Shown here: positions 29,652-38,948 of the stretch, in pieces
Layout of the letters: each line of letters opens with the position of its first letter
How positions within the stretch are numbered: the stretch's first letter is position 1
NCBI RefSeq assembly: GCF_000382065.1
Contig: NZ_KB907498.1
Coordinates: 62,001 to 126,000, forward strand
DNA from: Stenotrophomonas hibiscicola ATCC 19867
GTDB taxonomy: Bacteria > Pseudomonadota > Gammaproteobacteria > Xanthomonadales > Xanthomonadaceae
Direction of reading: 5' to 3'
Length of the DNA: 64,000 bases
The notes under the pieces: model-generated
What the model was told of the DNA's origin: nothing
Seen by the model: only the letters and a program-made list of their open reading frames with translations
Databases searched by the model: none
Made by a program: the position numbers and the translations under genes

Positions 29652-30290
29652 TCAGCTGGCCAGCACCGAGGCCTCGCGGGCGAGGCGCTCGATGGCCTCC
29701 CAGTCGCGGGTCTGCAGCAGTGCCGGCGTGGTCAACCACGAGCCACCCACGCACAGCACGTTGGGCAGGTGCAGGAACTGCGGCGCGGTCTGCGCGCTGA
29801 TGCCACCGGTCGGGCAGAAGCGCACGTCGGCGAATGGACCGTGCCAGGCCGCCAGCAGCGCGGCACCGCCGGCCTGCACGGCGGGAAAGAACTTGAACGT
29901 GTCTTGGCCGTGCTCCAGGCCCAGGATCAGGTCCGAGGCCGTGGCCGCACCGGGCAGGTACGGCAGGTCGGCATCGCGCGCGGCCGCGTACAGTGCCGGC
30001 GTGGCGCCGGGGGACACCGCGAAACGCGCTCCGGCCTGCTTCGCCGCCTGCATCTGCGCCGGGGTAAGCACGGTGCCGGCACCGATCACCGCGTCCGGTA
30101 CGGCCTCGACCATGGCCGTGATCGCGTCCAGCGCCTGCGGCGTGCGCAGGGTCACTTCGATCACCGGCAGGCCGCCGCGGAACAGGGCCTGGGCCACTTC
30201 GACCGCGTCATTCACGTCTTCGGGGGTGTACACCGGAATCACCGGTGCCAGTTTCAGGACCGCGCGTACGCGCGGATCAGCGGCGGACAT
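29652..30290 (-). CDS. eda: KDPG aldolase
   Basis: Cleaves 2-keto-3-deoxy-6-phosphogluconate to pyruvate and glyceraldehyde 3-phosphate, the last step of the hexuronate and Entner-Doudoroff routes. At 212 residues it has the family length. Glu45 and Arg49 lie in PVIEVTLRT, and the Schiff-base lysine is Lys133 in DTFKFFPA. CPTGGIS, a phosphate-binding loop, follows. Its start overlaps the 3' end of kdgK by 14 bases, so the two are co-translated. The operon is likely controlled by the ATGACACCG operator upstream of kdgK. Confidence 0.95.
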   Translation of the reverse strand: MSAADPRVRAVLKLAPVIPVYTPEDVNDAVEVAQALFRGGLPVIEVTLRTPQALDAITAMVEAVPDAVIGAGTVLTPAQMQAAKQAGARFAVSPGATPALYAAARDADLPYLPGAATASDLILGLEHGQDTFKFFPAVQAGGAALLAAWHGPFADVRFCPTGGISAQTAPQFLHLPNVLCVGGSWLTTPALLQTRDWEAIERLAREASVLAS

Positions 30291-31296
30291 CGAATCGCTC
30301 CTCGCCCATCAGGGCCAGCACGTCAGCTTCGCTGACAGGATTGAAATCGCCGGGGATGGAGTGCTTCAGCGCCCCGGCGGCCAGGCCGAACCGCACGGTG
30401 GCGTCGGCATCAAGGCCGGACAGGATGCCATGCAGGATGCCGGCCGCGAAGGCATCACCGCCACCGATGCGGTCGACGATGCCCTGCAGATGACGCAGTG
30501 GGGCCTGTGCGCGGGTTCCGTCGCAACCCAGCAACACAGCGCCCAGCACATGGTGGTCCACGCTCAGCACCTGCCGCTGCGTGCAGGCCATCCACTGCAG
30601 TTGCGGAAAGGCACCGAACGCGGCGGCAGCGGCCGCGTCGATCCGCTCCATCAGGTCCGGCTGGGTGAAGCGGGTGCCCAGTACGACCTCCATGTCGCGG
30701 TAGTCGGCGAACACGATGTCGGCCTGCGCGAACAGTTCGCGCAATACCGCCTGCGCATCGCCTCCCCAGCGCTGCCAGAGGCGGGGCCGGAAATTGCCGT
30801 CGAAGGAGACGCGGACACCGGCCTGTCTTGCCGCGCGCGCCGCCGCCAGCGTGGCCGCCGCCACGTGCGGGCCCAACGCCGGGCTGACCCCGGAGACGTG
30901 CAGCCACTGCGCGTCCTGCAGCAGCGCTGGCCAGTCGTAGTCGGCTGCAGTGCTGCGCGCGAACGCCGAATCCGCGCGGTCGTAGACCACTTCGCTCGCG
31001 CGCTGTACCGCGCCGGTGGTGAGGAAGTACAGGCCCATGCGGCCCTCGGCGTCCTCGCGCACACCGCGCGTATCCACGCCGTGCCGCCGCAGTTCACCCA
31101 GTACATGCGCCCCCAGCGCATTGCCGGCCACGGTGCTGACCATGGCCACCTGATGTCCAAGCCGGGACAGCGAGACACCCACGTTGGCTTCGGCCCCTCC
31201 CACATGGACCTGGAGTTGCGGCGACTGCAGCAGCAGTTCGTTGCCGGGGGCACCCAGGCGCAGCAACAACTCTCCAAAACACACGATACGACCCAT
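30277..31296 (-). CDS. kdgK: 2-keto-3-deoxygluconate kinase
   Basis: A 339-residue PfkB-family sugar kinase that phosphorylates 2-keto-3-deoxygluconate to KDPG for Eda. The N terminus reads GRIVCFGELLLRLG, GGAEANVGVSLSRLG is the sugar-binding motif, and DRIGGGDAFAAGIL near the C terminus carries the catalytic aspartate and anion hole. I chose ATG 31296, which has a GGAG site; the frame extends 12 codons upstream. It is first in a two-gene operon with eda and is divergent from the TonB receptor. Confidence 0.93.
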   Translation of the reverse strand: MGRIVCFGELLLRLGAPGNELLLQSPQLQVHVGGAEANVGVSLSRLGHQVAMVSTVAGNALGAHVLGELRRHGVDTRGVREDAEGRMGLYFLTTGAVQRASEVVYDRADSAFARSTAADYDWPALLQDAQWLHVSGVSPALGPHVAAATLAAARAARQAGVRVSFDGNFRPRLWQRWGGDAQAVLRELFAQADIVFADYRDMEVVLGTRFTQPDLMERIDAAAAAAFGAFPQLQWMACTQRQVLSVDHHVLGAVLLGCDGTRAQAPLRHLQGIVDRIGGGDAFAAGILHGILSGLDADATVRFGLAAGALKHSIPGDFNPVSEADVLALMGEERFDVRR

Positions 31297-31375
31297 CTCA
31301 GCTCCTTCACGCGTGCCACCAGCATGGGACACTGCATGGCGTGTAAGTGGACCACGCGAGGGGCGTGGCGATTGG

Positions 31376-31389
31376 CTAGCGGTGTCATT
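31376..31389 (-). promoter_or_regulatory. Predicted operator copy 1 (kdgK side)
   Basis: CTAGCGGTGTCATT, whose complement contains ATGACACCG, lies 80 bases upstream of kdgK. The identical 14 bases recur at 31523. See the regulon finding. Confidence 0.65.
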
Positions 31390-31522
31390 CTAGACCGAAG
31401 ACGCCTTGAGAGCGCTTGGGCTATATGTCGAAACCTTTGTCCTGCAAGCGTCTTGGAGACATTGCAAATCTGTTGCGGTGCAAGATGCCCGATCCCGGTG
31501 GTGCTGCTAACGTCGGTTTTGA

Positions 31523-31536
31523 CTAGCGGTGTCATT
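31523..31536 (+). promoter_or_regulatory. Predicted operator copy 2 (TonB receptor side)
   Basis: A second exact copy of CTAGCGGTGTCATT, 46 bases upstream of the receptor ATG. Two copies 147 bases apart could allow looping by a LacI-type tetramer or separate control of the two directions. Confidence 0.65.
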
Positions 31537-31581
31537 TCGCCGCGCAGCTGCGATACCAGACCTTTGGGAGAGGGGAAAGGC

Positions 31582-34332
31582 ATGCAATCTCGGATCCATG
31601 GAAAAAAGACACCGGTTACCTTGCTGGCCCTGGGGGTGGGACTCGCCCTGTCCACCAGCGCGGCCGCCCAGCAGCAGACCGCTACCGACCTGGACACGGT
31701 GAACGTCACAGGCTATCGCGCCAGTGTCGAAAAGGCGCTGGACATCAAGCGCGGCGAGGCCGGCGTGGTCGATGCCATCGTCGCCGAAGACATCGGCAAG
31801 TTTCCCGACCTCAATCTGGCTGAATCGCTGCAGCGCATTCCGGGCGTGGTGATCACACGCGAAGCCGGCGAAGGCCGCAACATCTCGGTGCGCGGCCTGG
31901 GCCCGGATTTCACCCGCGTGCGCATCAATGGGATGGAAGCGCTGACCACCGTCGGCGCCGGTGACCAGAGCGGTGGTACCAACCGCGGCCGCGGTTTCGA
32001 CTTCAACGTGTTTGCCTCGGACCTGTTCTCGCAGCTGGTGGTGCGCAAGACCGCCTCGGCCGACGTCGAGGAAGGCTCGCTGGGTGCCACTGTCGACCTG
32101 CGCACCGCGCGGCCGTTCGACTACGACGGCTTCACCTTCGCCGCAAGCGGCCAGGCCGGCTACAACCAGATGGCCGAAAAGGCCGACCCGCGGCTGGCCG
32201 CGCTGGTCTCCAACACCTTCGCCGATGGTACCTTCGGCGCCCTCCTGTCGGTGGCCTACTCCGAGCGCCAGGCACTGGAGGAAGGCTCCAACACCGGCCG
32301 CTGGGCCAACGGCCCGAGCAATGGCAACTTCGCTGCGTCATCGCCGTTCGCCGCCGCACGCGCCGCTGATGTATTCCACCCGCGCTTCCCGCGCTACGTG
32401 CAGATGGAACACGAGCAGAAGCGCCTGGGCGTGACCGGCTCGCTGCAGTGGAAGCCCAGCGATGCCAGTGAAGTATCGCTGGACATGCTGTACTCGAAGA
32501 TCGATGCCACCCGCGACGAGCAGTACATCGAAGCGATTTCCTTCAGCCGTGGCAGCAGCAGCACCCCGCGCCTGGTCGGCAAGCCGAGCACCATCGTCAG
32601 GAACGGCGAGATCCGCAACGGCGCGCTGCTGTACGGTGAATTCGACAACGTCGACATCCGTACCGAGAACCGCCACGACGAGTGGAGCACCGAGTTCAAG
32701 CAGATCAGCCTGAACGGCCAGCACCGTTTCGGCGACGACTTCACCGTGTCCGGCAAGCTGGGCATCTCGCGCTCCAGGCACGAGAATCCAGTGCAGACCA
32801 CCGTCATCATGGACAAGTACGACGTCAAGGGCTACAGCTACGACTACCGTGGCAACAGCCGCTTCCCGATCCTCAACTACGGCATCGACCCGACCGACCC
32901 CAACGGTTGGGAACTGGCGGAAATCCGCCTGCGCCCGCAGTACGTGGACAACGACTTCGATACCGGCCAGATCGACTTCAACTGGAACATCAGCCCCGGC
33001 TTCCGCCTGAAGGGCGGCGTGCTTGCCAAGGACTACACGTTCAAGACCACCGAACTGCGCCGTGCCAGCGAACTGGCCGTGCCGACCTTCGCCAGCGGCA
33101 GCAGGATCGTGCCCGTGGACATGATCAACCAGGCCGGCCTGAAGGGCATCAATGGCAATCCGTCCAACTGGGTGGTGCCGAACCTGGAAGCAATCGCCGA
33201 CCAGTTCGACATCTACAGCAACAGCGGCATCTATGCCGTCGCGCCGCGCGCCAACAACGTGCGCAGCGTGGAAGAGAAGGACCGTGGTGCCTACCTGATG
33301 GGCGAGTTCAGCACCGAAATCGGCTCGCTGCCGCTGTCGGGCAACTTCGGCGTGCGCTACGTGCGCACCAGGCAGACCTCCACCGGGCTGTCGACGCTGG
33401 CCAGTGGTACCACCTCCACCACCGCCACCCGCACCTACGATGACACCCTGCCCTCGTTCAACCTGGTGGCCGAGGTCACGCCCGATTTCCTGATCCGCCT
33501 GGGTGCGGCCAAGGTCATGACCCGCCCGGGCCTGGGCAGCCTGACGCCAGGTGCAACCGTGGCCGTGGCCGGTGGTGCGCGCACCATCTCCAGCGGCAAT
33601 CCCAACCTGGACCCGACGCGCGCCACCAATGTCGACCTGGGCTTCGAGTGGTACTTCGCCGAAGGCGCGATGGCGGGCCTGGGCCTGTTCTACAAGGACA
33701 TCGAGACCTCGGTCCAGACCCTGCGCGAGAACCGCCCGTACACCGACAGCGGCCTGCCTGCCGAACTGCTGACCGGTACCGGCGCCTCGCCCACCGACGA
33801 CTTCACCTTCACCCGGCCAGTCAATACCCCCGGCGGTGAGCTGTACGGCGCCGAGGCGAACTACACCCAGCCCTTCACTTTCCTGCCGGGCAAGTGGTCG
33901 AACCTGGGCGTGCAGCTGAACTACACCTGGGTCGAATCGAAGATCCAGTACATCAACTCGGCTGGCCAGCCGGTGATGAAGAACGATCTGCTGGGCCTGT
34001 CCAAATCGTCATGGAACGCAACGCTGTTCTACGAAGGCGAGACCTTCGCTGGCCGCGTCTCCGCCACCAACCGCGATGACTACCTCACCCAGGTGCCCGG
34101 TCAGGAAACCGGCTTCAACCTGGACGGCTACCACGGCATGACCGGCACCACGGTCATTGATGCGTCCATCCGCTACAAGATCAGCGACCAGCTGGAACTG
34201 AGCCTGGAAGGCATCAACCTGACCAACGAAGCCTCGGATGAATGGGTGTACTCGCCCGCCACCGGCCGCCTGCCACTCCAGTACACCGAAACCGGCCGCC
34301 AGTTCCTGCTGGGCGTGCGCTACAAGTTCTGA
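31582..34332 (+). CDS. TonB-dependent receptor of the uronate locus
   Basis: A 916-residue outer-membrane transporter. The signal peptide ends near TSAAAQQ and is followed by a TonB box region (LDTVNVTGYRAS). The plug shows AEDIGKFPDLNLAESLQRIPGV, ISVRGLGPDFTRVRINGM and LVVRKTASADVEEGSLGATVDL, which fit the TIGR01782 group of oligosaccharide receptors in Caulobacter and Xanthomonas. The barrel ends FLLGVRYKF. GGGGAAAGG precedes the ATG. It sits between the kdg operators and the 1267-residue secreted protein, so it probably imports oligouronides released from pectin or a similar polymer. Confidence 0.93.
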   Translation: MQSRIHGKKTPVTLLALGVGLALSTSAAAQQQTATDLDTVNVTGYRASVEKALDIKRGEAGVVDAIVAEDIGKFPDLNLAESLQRIPGVVITREAGEGRNISVRGLGPDFTRVRINGMEALTTVGAGDQSGGTNRGRGFDFNVFASDLFSQLVVRKTASADVEEGSLGATVDLRTARPFDYDGFTFAASGQAGYNQMAEKADPRLAALVSNTFADGTFGALLSVAYSERQALEEGSNTGRWANGPSNGNFAASSPFAAARAADVFHPRFPRYVQMEHEQKRLGVTGSLQWKPSDASEVSLDMLYSKIDATRDEQYIEAISFSRGSSSTPRLVGKPSTIVRNGEIRNGALLYGEFDNVDIRTENRHDEWSTEFKQISLNGQHRFGDDFTVSGKLGISRSRHENPVQTTVIMDKYDVKGYSYDYRGNSRFPILNYGIDPTDPNGWELAEIRLRPQYVDNDFDTGQIDFNWNISPGFRLKGGVLAKDYTFKTTELRRASELAVPTFASGSRIVPVDMINQAGLKGINGNPSNWVVPNLEAIADQFDIYSNSGIYAVAPRANNVRSVEEKDRGAYLMGEFSTEIGSLPLSGNFGVRYVRTRQTSTGLSTLASGTTSTTATRTYDDTLPSFNLVAEVTPDFLIRLGAAKVMTRPGLGSLTPGATVAVAGGARTISSGNPNLDPTRATNVDLGFEWYFAEGAMAGLGLFYKDIETSVQTLRENRPYTDSGLPAELLTGTGASPTDDFTFTRPVNTPGGELYGAEANYTQPFTFLPGKWSNLGVQLNYTWVESKIQYINSAGQPVMKNDLLGLSKSSWNATLFYEGETFAGRVSATNRDDYLTQVPGQETGFNLDGYHGMTGTTVIDASIRYKISDQLELSLEGINLTNEASDEWVYSPATGRLPLQYTETGRQFLLGVRYKF

Positions 34333-34470
34333 GCAACGCCGGCGGCGCGTGCCGATACGCGCTGCGGTTCGCCATGACCGCTGCTGCGCCGCAAGGTGCC
34401 GCTGCGGCGTGGCCTTGCTACGGTCCGGCGGCCCGCCGCCGGCCGTCGCCCGTTGAAAGGAAATGTCTCC

Positions 34471-37400
34471 ATGCCGCACCGCACGACCGTGTCCCGCTGC
34501 CTGCTGCTGGCAGTGGCCCTGGCTGCAGGCCCCGCGACGGCCGCCGCCGATGTCCCCACCCTGCTCTTCCATGTGGATGCCAATCACGGCCTGCAGGCCG
34601 TGACCGCTCACGGTGAGGCCGTAGCGAACTTTCGCGACAAGGTCGCGGTGGTCGACGACGGCGAGCATGGCAAGGCCATCCAATGGGAAGACGACGGCGT
34701 GCTTGCTTGGGACGCGCCGGGCAACATCCTGGCCCAGCGCGGCACGCTGGCCTTCGACTGGCGTTCACGCTACGCGGTGGGTGAAGCGCCGTTTGTGATC
34801 TTCCGCGTCGGCTACGCCGACCACAGCAGCTGGGACATGGCCTGGCTGCGCATCGACTGGAACGGGCACGGCTTCGATGCCTTCGTCACCGATGCCAACC
34901 TGGCACGCACACGCGTGTCGTTCCGCATGGATGCACTGCCGCGTCCCGACCAGTGGTTGCACCTGGCCTTCGCCTGGGATGAGGACCACGGCGCGCGCCT
35001 GTTCATCGATGGCCGCGAAGTGGCGCGCGCGCAGGCCACCGGCAATTACGATGCCGCGCTGGACCAGCTCGGCCTTGCCGGGCGGGTAATGGCACCGTAC
35101 CAGGTGCAGAGTCGCTACAACTTCCTGCGTGGGAGCGATTTCCAGCACATCCGGGTCTACGACCGCATGCTGGATGCGCCGGCGGTGGCAACGCTGGCGC
35201 GCGGGCGCGAGCCAGCCAGCGCCGTGGCGATCGGCGATGGCACGCGCGCCTGGCGCCACCGCTTCGGCTGGGAAGGGGCTGCACCCCCAGCGTTGGCGGC
35301 CGGCGGCACCCGCATCCGCAAGATCGAATTCGCCGACACCCGCGACCTGAAGGCGTGGATGTGGAAGGCCACCGATGGCATCGCCGAAACCACCTGGCCG
35401 GGCGTGTACAACCGCTCGCGCCTGCCCGGCCGCAATGACTACTTCCAGCTTCCGGACTGGAACACCTATGTGGAAGGCGGCCAGCACCTGGACCTGACCC
35501 TGCCGGCCACCGAAACGGTGAACCGGGTGGAGATCCGTGGTGCGGCCTTCGGCACCCTTTCCCACGGGCCCGACGCCGAACATGCCACCGACGTGCTGGT
35601 CACGCGCCCGCGCGGCGTGGTGCGCAGCGTCGACGACATTGCCGCGCAGCGCGGCGGCGTGCTGCGTTTCAGCAACGTCGAGCAGGAAACACCGATCCAG
35701 GAAATCTGGGCCTACCACGTGAGCAAGGGCACCGAGCCGGAAGGCACGGTGAAGCAGACCTACATCATCGACAGCCGGGCGCTGCCCGACTACACCAACC
35801 TGGACGCATTGCGCCGCTACATCGACGGACGTTTCCCGACCGCCGAACGCAGCACGGTGATGGCGCTGCCGAAGGGCGCCGGTTCCCGCCGCCGGGATGC
35901 CGGCACCCTGCCCGCACATCCGCAGCCGATCGTGCACGTGCTGATTCCTTCCGGGGTGGGTGACGCGCCGGCCAACCAGCCGCTGATCCGCAGCTGGGCC
36001 TACAGCTGGGAGAACATGCACGACGGCCTGGACGGCGTGGCCATCGACCTTCCCGCGCTGGACCTGCCGCCCACCCACGATGGACTGATCCCGCTGAACA
36101 TCCGCATCAAGGATCCGATCTGGCCGGCGCGCGACATGATCGATGTATCGGTGTCGGTGCCGCCACGGCAGGCGCGCACGCTGTGGCTGGACCTGCGCGA
36201 TCGCATCCTCACCCCGGACAGCCTGTGGCTGAGCATCGCCTCGGCCGCACCAGGCTTCGATGCCGATGCCCTCGACGGTGCGCAGGTCCGGCTGGTGTTC
36301 AAGCCGCGTGCCGACGCGCTGAAGGAGCACGTGGCCGACCGCTTCAACCAGGTCCGCGACAACTGGAGCTTCCTGGTGGAAGAGCACACCACGTCCAAGC
36401 GCCAGCGCCTGTACGCGCGCGTGTACGCGGACCTGAGCGACCTGCTGCGGGTGGACCCGGACCATGAACTCGGCCGCCTGTACTGGAACTACATCAGCTA
36501 CAACAGCCAGGGCCGCCCGCCCTACACGGCGCCTGCCGTGCCCAGGGGCGTGCCGGCGTGGGCATTCAACCAGGTGCAGGACCTGGCGCAGGTGCGGCAG
36601 TTCGTCGACTGGTGGATCGACGAACGGCAGGTGGCCTACGGTGACTTCGGTGGTGGCATTTCGGACGATTCCGACCTGACCCAGCAGTGGCCGGGGCTGG
36701 CCCTGATGGGCGTGCAGCCGGATCGATTGAACGCCTCGCTGACCGCGCTGTCCGACGCGGTGTACCGCAACGGCATGTTCAGCAACGGCTTGAGTACCAT
36801 CGAGACCGACGAGCTGCATTCCTATGAGGAAGGCATCAACACCAACAGCGCCATGCTCTACCTCAACTGGGGCGATCCGCTGACGCTGGAACGCCTGATG
36901 GAAACGGTGAAGGCCTTCGACGAGCGCATCATCCTGCGCAACCCGCAGGGCCACCTGCTGTTCTCCAGCAACTGGTTCGGTGGCAACAAGGTCTACCGCG
37001 AACCGAACTGGCAGTGGCAGAAGCCGTATTCGTTCCCGGTGCTGCACCCGGCGTTCCTGCTGGGCCAGTACAACGCCGATCCCACCGGCCGCGGGCTGGT
37101 GATCGGCCTGGCCGATGGCTATCTGGCCCACGCAGGCAAGGACGACAAGGGACGCTTCACCCTGCCCAACGAGATCAACTGGGCCAGCGGTGCCACCCGC
37201 GGCGGCGAGTTGAACAACGGCTCCGGCAGTGGCGACACGATGCACACCTTCTGGGCGGCGTGGCGCTGGAGCGGCGATGCGAAGTACCTGCAGGCACTGG
37301 ACTACCGCGTGGCCCGTGGCGGCCCGGGCGCACTGGCCAACCTGGGCGAGAACGTCGTGGACGTACTGGGCCGGCAACAGGACTGGTATCCGCTGCTGCG

Positions 37401-38274
37401 CGCCGAGGCCGACGCGGGAAAAACCGGCTTCGCCAGCCTGATGGCCTGGCAGGCCAGCGGCGACAGGTCATACATCGCCGCCCTGCATGCCGACGGCCTG
37501 CAGGCGAAAGTGCAGCGCGCGTACATGAACACCGAGGGCCACTGGTGGTCCGACCGCGTGGAAGCGCCCAGTGAATTCCTCCAGCGCGCACGCCTGGGTG
37601 GGATCGCGCTGAAGCGCAACCAGAGTTGGCCCGGCCACACCGTCAGCTGGCGCTTCGACCGCGATGGAGCGGCCGAACAGGTCGCCCTGCTGGTGCATGC
37701 GCCGTCGCGTGAACGTTTCACCGTTACCAGCTACAACCTGGGCACGCGCACCATCGGCGCCGACATGACCGGCTGGAACGTGGCCAGCGGGACCTGGCGG
37801 ATACGCAGCGGCGTGGATGCCGATGGCGATGGCCACATCGACGGCACGCCCGCCGAACGCCGCGTACAGCTGGAAACCAGCGCTTCGGTGGCGCTGCAGT
37901 TCCGTCCCGGGCGTACCGAGGTGTTCGAGTTCGAACGCGTGTCCGAGGGAACACCGGTGGAAACACGGCCGGACCTGGGCGTGGGTCGCGGCGACGTACG
38001 CATCGACGGCAGCCAGCTGCAGGTGACCGTGCACAGCCTGGGCCATGTCGGCACCGGCGTGGCCGTAGCAATGCTGGAAGACGCGCGCGGTCGCGAGATC
38101 GCCCGCACGGACGTGCCGGCGCTGGGGGCACCCAGTGACCTGCAGCCGAAGACCGTGCAGGTCTGGCTGCCGTTGCCGGCCGGTGACCGCAGCGGCCTGC
38201 GCGTGCGCGTGGCGCTGGCCGACGGTGGCGAGGAAGTGACCCGGCTCAACAACGTGGTCGGCGTGCCGCGATGA
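34471..38274 (+). CDS. Large secreted LamG/toroid protein, probable polysaccharide-active enzyme
   Basis: A 1267-residue exported protein (signal peptide about residues 1-26). From about 30 to 240 it has a concanavalin A/LamG-type jelly roll (LRIDWNGHGFDAFVTDANLARTR, LFIDGREVARAQ, IRVYDRMLDAP). A middle part with Asp/His-rich stretches (about 270-560) follows. Around 690-1010 the sequence is helix-rich and tryptophan-rich (WWIDERQVAYGDFGGGISDD, MHTFWAAWRWSGDAKYLQALDY), typical of alpha/alpha toroid lyases and hydrolases. The C terminus has two beta domains, the last like CARDB. I cannot assign a CAZy family. Its place right after the receptor makes polymer binding or cleavage the likely role. 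Confidence 0.8.
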   Translation: MPHRTTVSRCLLLAVALAAGPATAAADVPTLLFHVDANHGLQAVTAHGEAVANFRDKVAVVDDGEHGKAIQWEDDGVLAWDAPGNILAQRGTLAFDWRSRYAVGEAPFVIFRVGYADHSSWDMAWLRIDWNGHGFDAFVTDANLARTRVSFRMDALPRPDQWLHLAFAWDEDHGARLFIDGREVARAQATGNYDAALDQLGLAGRVMAPYQVQSRYNFLRGSDFQHIRVYDRMLDAPAVATLARGREPASAVAIGDGTRAWRHRFGWEGAAPPALAAGGTRIRKIEFADTRDLKAWMWKATDGIAETTWPGVYNRSRLPGRNDYFQLPDWNTYVEGGQHLDLTLPATETVNRVEIRGAAFGTLSHGPDAEHATDVLVTRPRGVVRSVDDIAAQRGGVLRFSNVEQETPIQEIWAYHVSKGTEPEGTVKQTYIIDSRALPDYTNLDALRRYIDGRFPTAERSTVMALPKGAGSRRRDAGTLPAHPQPIVHVLIPSGVGDAPANQPLIRSWAYSWENMHDGLDGVAIDLPALDLPPTHDGLIPLNIRIKDPIWPARDMIDVSVSVPPRQARTLWLDLRDRILTPDSLWLSIASAAPGFDADALDGAQVRLVFKPRADALKEHVADRFNQVRDNWSFLVEEHTTSKRQRLYARVYADLSDLLRVDPDHELGRLYWNYISYNSQGRPPYTAPAVPRGVPAWAFNQVQDLAQVRQFVDWWIDERQVAYGDFGGGISDDSDLTQQWPGLALMGVQPDRLNASLTALSDAVYRNGMFSNGLSTIETDELHSYEEGINTNSAMLYLNWGDPLTLERLMETVKAFDERIILRNPQGHLLFSSNWFGGNKVYREPNWQWQKPYSFPVLHPAFLLGQYNADPTGRGLVIGLADGYLAHAGKDDKGRFTLPNEINWASGATRGGELNNGSGSGDTMHTFWAAWRWSGDAKYLQALDYRVARGGPGALANLGENVVDVLGRQQDWYPLLRAEADAGKTGFASLMAWQASGDRSYIAALHADGLQAKVQRAYMNTEGHWWSDRVEAPSEFLQRARLGGIALKRNQSWPGHTVSWRFDRDGAAEQVALLVHAPSRERFTVTSYNLGTRTIGADMTGWNVASGTWRIRSGVDADGDGHIDGTPAERRVQLETSASVALQFRPGRTEVFEFERVSEGTPVETRPDLGVGRGDVRIDGSQLQVTVHSLGHVGTGVAVAMLEDARGREIARTDVPALGAPSDLQPKTVQVWLPLPAGDRSGLRVRVALADGGEEVTRLNNVVGVPR

Positions 38275-38308
38275 TGCCTGCATTACGCCGGGCGTGATCC
38301 GGCGTGGG

Positions 38309-38896
38309 TCAGGACGCCTCGGTCTCCAGCCGTTTCATCCGGCGCTGGTACCAGCCATCATCCAACGGCTCGAACACCGCGCTGCGTTCCATCACGCCCT
38401 CGTAGACATGCAGCGACACGGCCACGTCCGCGTCGCTGGCGTTGCACAGCGTGTGGTACTCGTGCGGCGGAATCAGGCTGCCGGCACTACCGCGGTGCCC
38501 GTACAGCGTGGGCTGGGCGGCAAAGCGATGACGTTCGCCATCCTGTTCAATCAGCGCATAGGGAGTGACGATCAGTTCGCCCTGCCAGACGCCTTCCACG
38601 CACCACATCGCATCGTGGTCGTGCAGCGGCGTGCCCTGGCCCGGGCCCCAGCACATGGCGATGACGCTGTAGCCCAGGGTCGGGCTGCGGTGCAGTTCAC
38701 GGCGTGCGTAATGCCCTTCGACCGGGCGCCGCACGCAGGGGGGCAGCTGGATGGACGGATCGACGATGGCCTCGCGCAGCACCTGCTGCAGCGCACCGGT
38801 GATGGCCTCCGGCGTGCCCAGCATCACCGCGGCATCGATCGCAGCGAACAGCCGCTCCCGGCCGGTGAATGACGGTGGCAAGGACATCGTTCCCAT
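38309..38896 (-). CDS. Cupin protein of the cysteine dioxygenase type
   Basis: A 195-residue cupin. The first cupin motif, GTPLHDHDAMWCVEGVWQGEL, has two histidines and a glutamate for a metal, and HEYHTLCNAS forms the second. The fold and spacing resemble cysteine dioxygenase-type thiol oxygenases. In this locus it could equally act on a sugar acid; the substrate is uncertain. I use ATG 38896; ATG 38887 is also possible. It is the last gene of a minus-strand group with two esterases and has a predicted operator 43 bases upstream. Confidence 0.72.
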   Translation of the reverse strand: MGTMSLPPSFTGRERLFAAIDAAVMLGTPEAITGALQQVLREAIVDPSIQLPPCVRRPVEGHYARRELHRSPTLGYSVIAMCWGPGQGTPLHDHDAMWCVEGVWQGELIVTPYALIEQDGERHRFAAQPTLYGHRGSAGSLIPPHEYHTLCNASDADVAVSLHVYEGVMERSAVFEPLDDGWYQRRMKRLETEAS

Positions 38897-38939
38897 GCCC
38901 CGACTCTAGCCGAGAGGGGTTAACAGAATGTTTGCACCG

Positions 38940-38948
38940 CGGTGTCAT
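38940..38948 (-). promoter_or_regulatory. Predicted operator copy 3
   Basis: CGGTGTCAT (complement ATGACACCG) lies between the carboxylesterase and the cupin gene; its last base overlaps the esterase stop codon. Confidence 0.5.
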
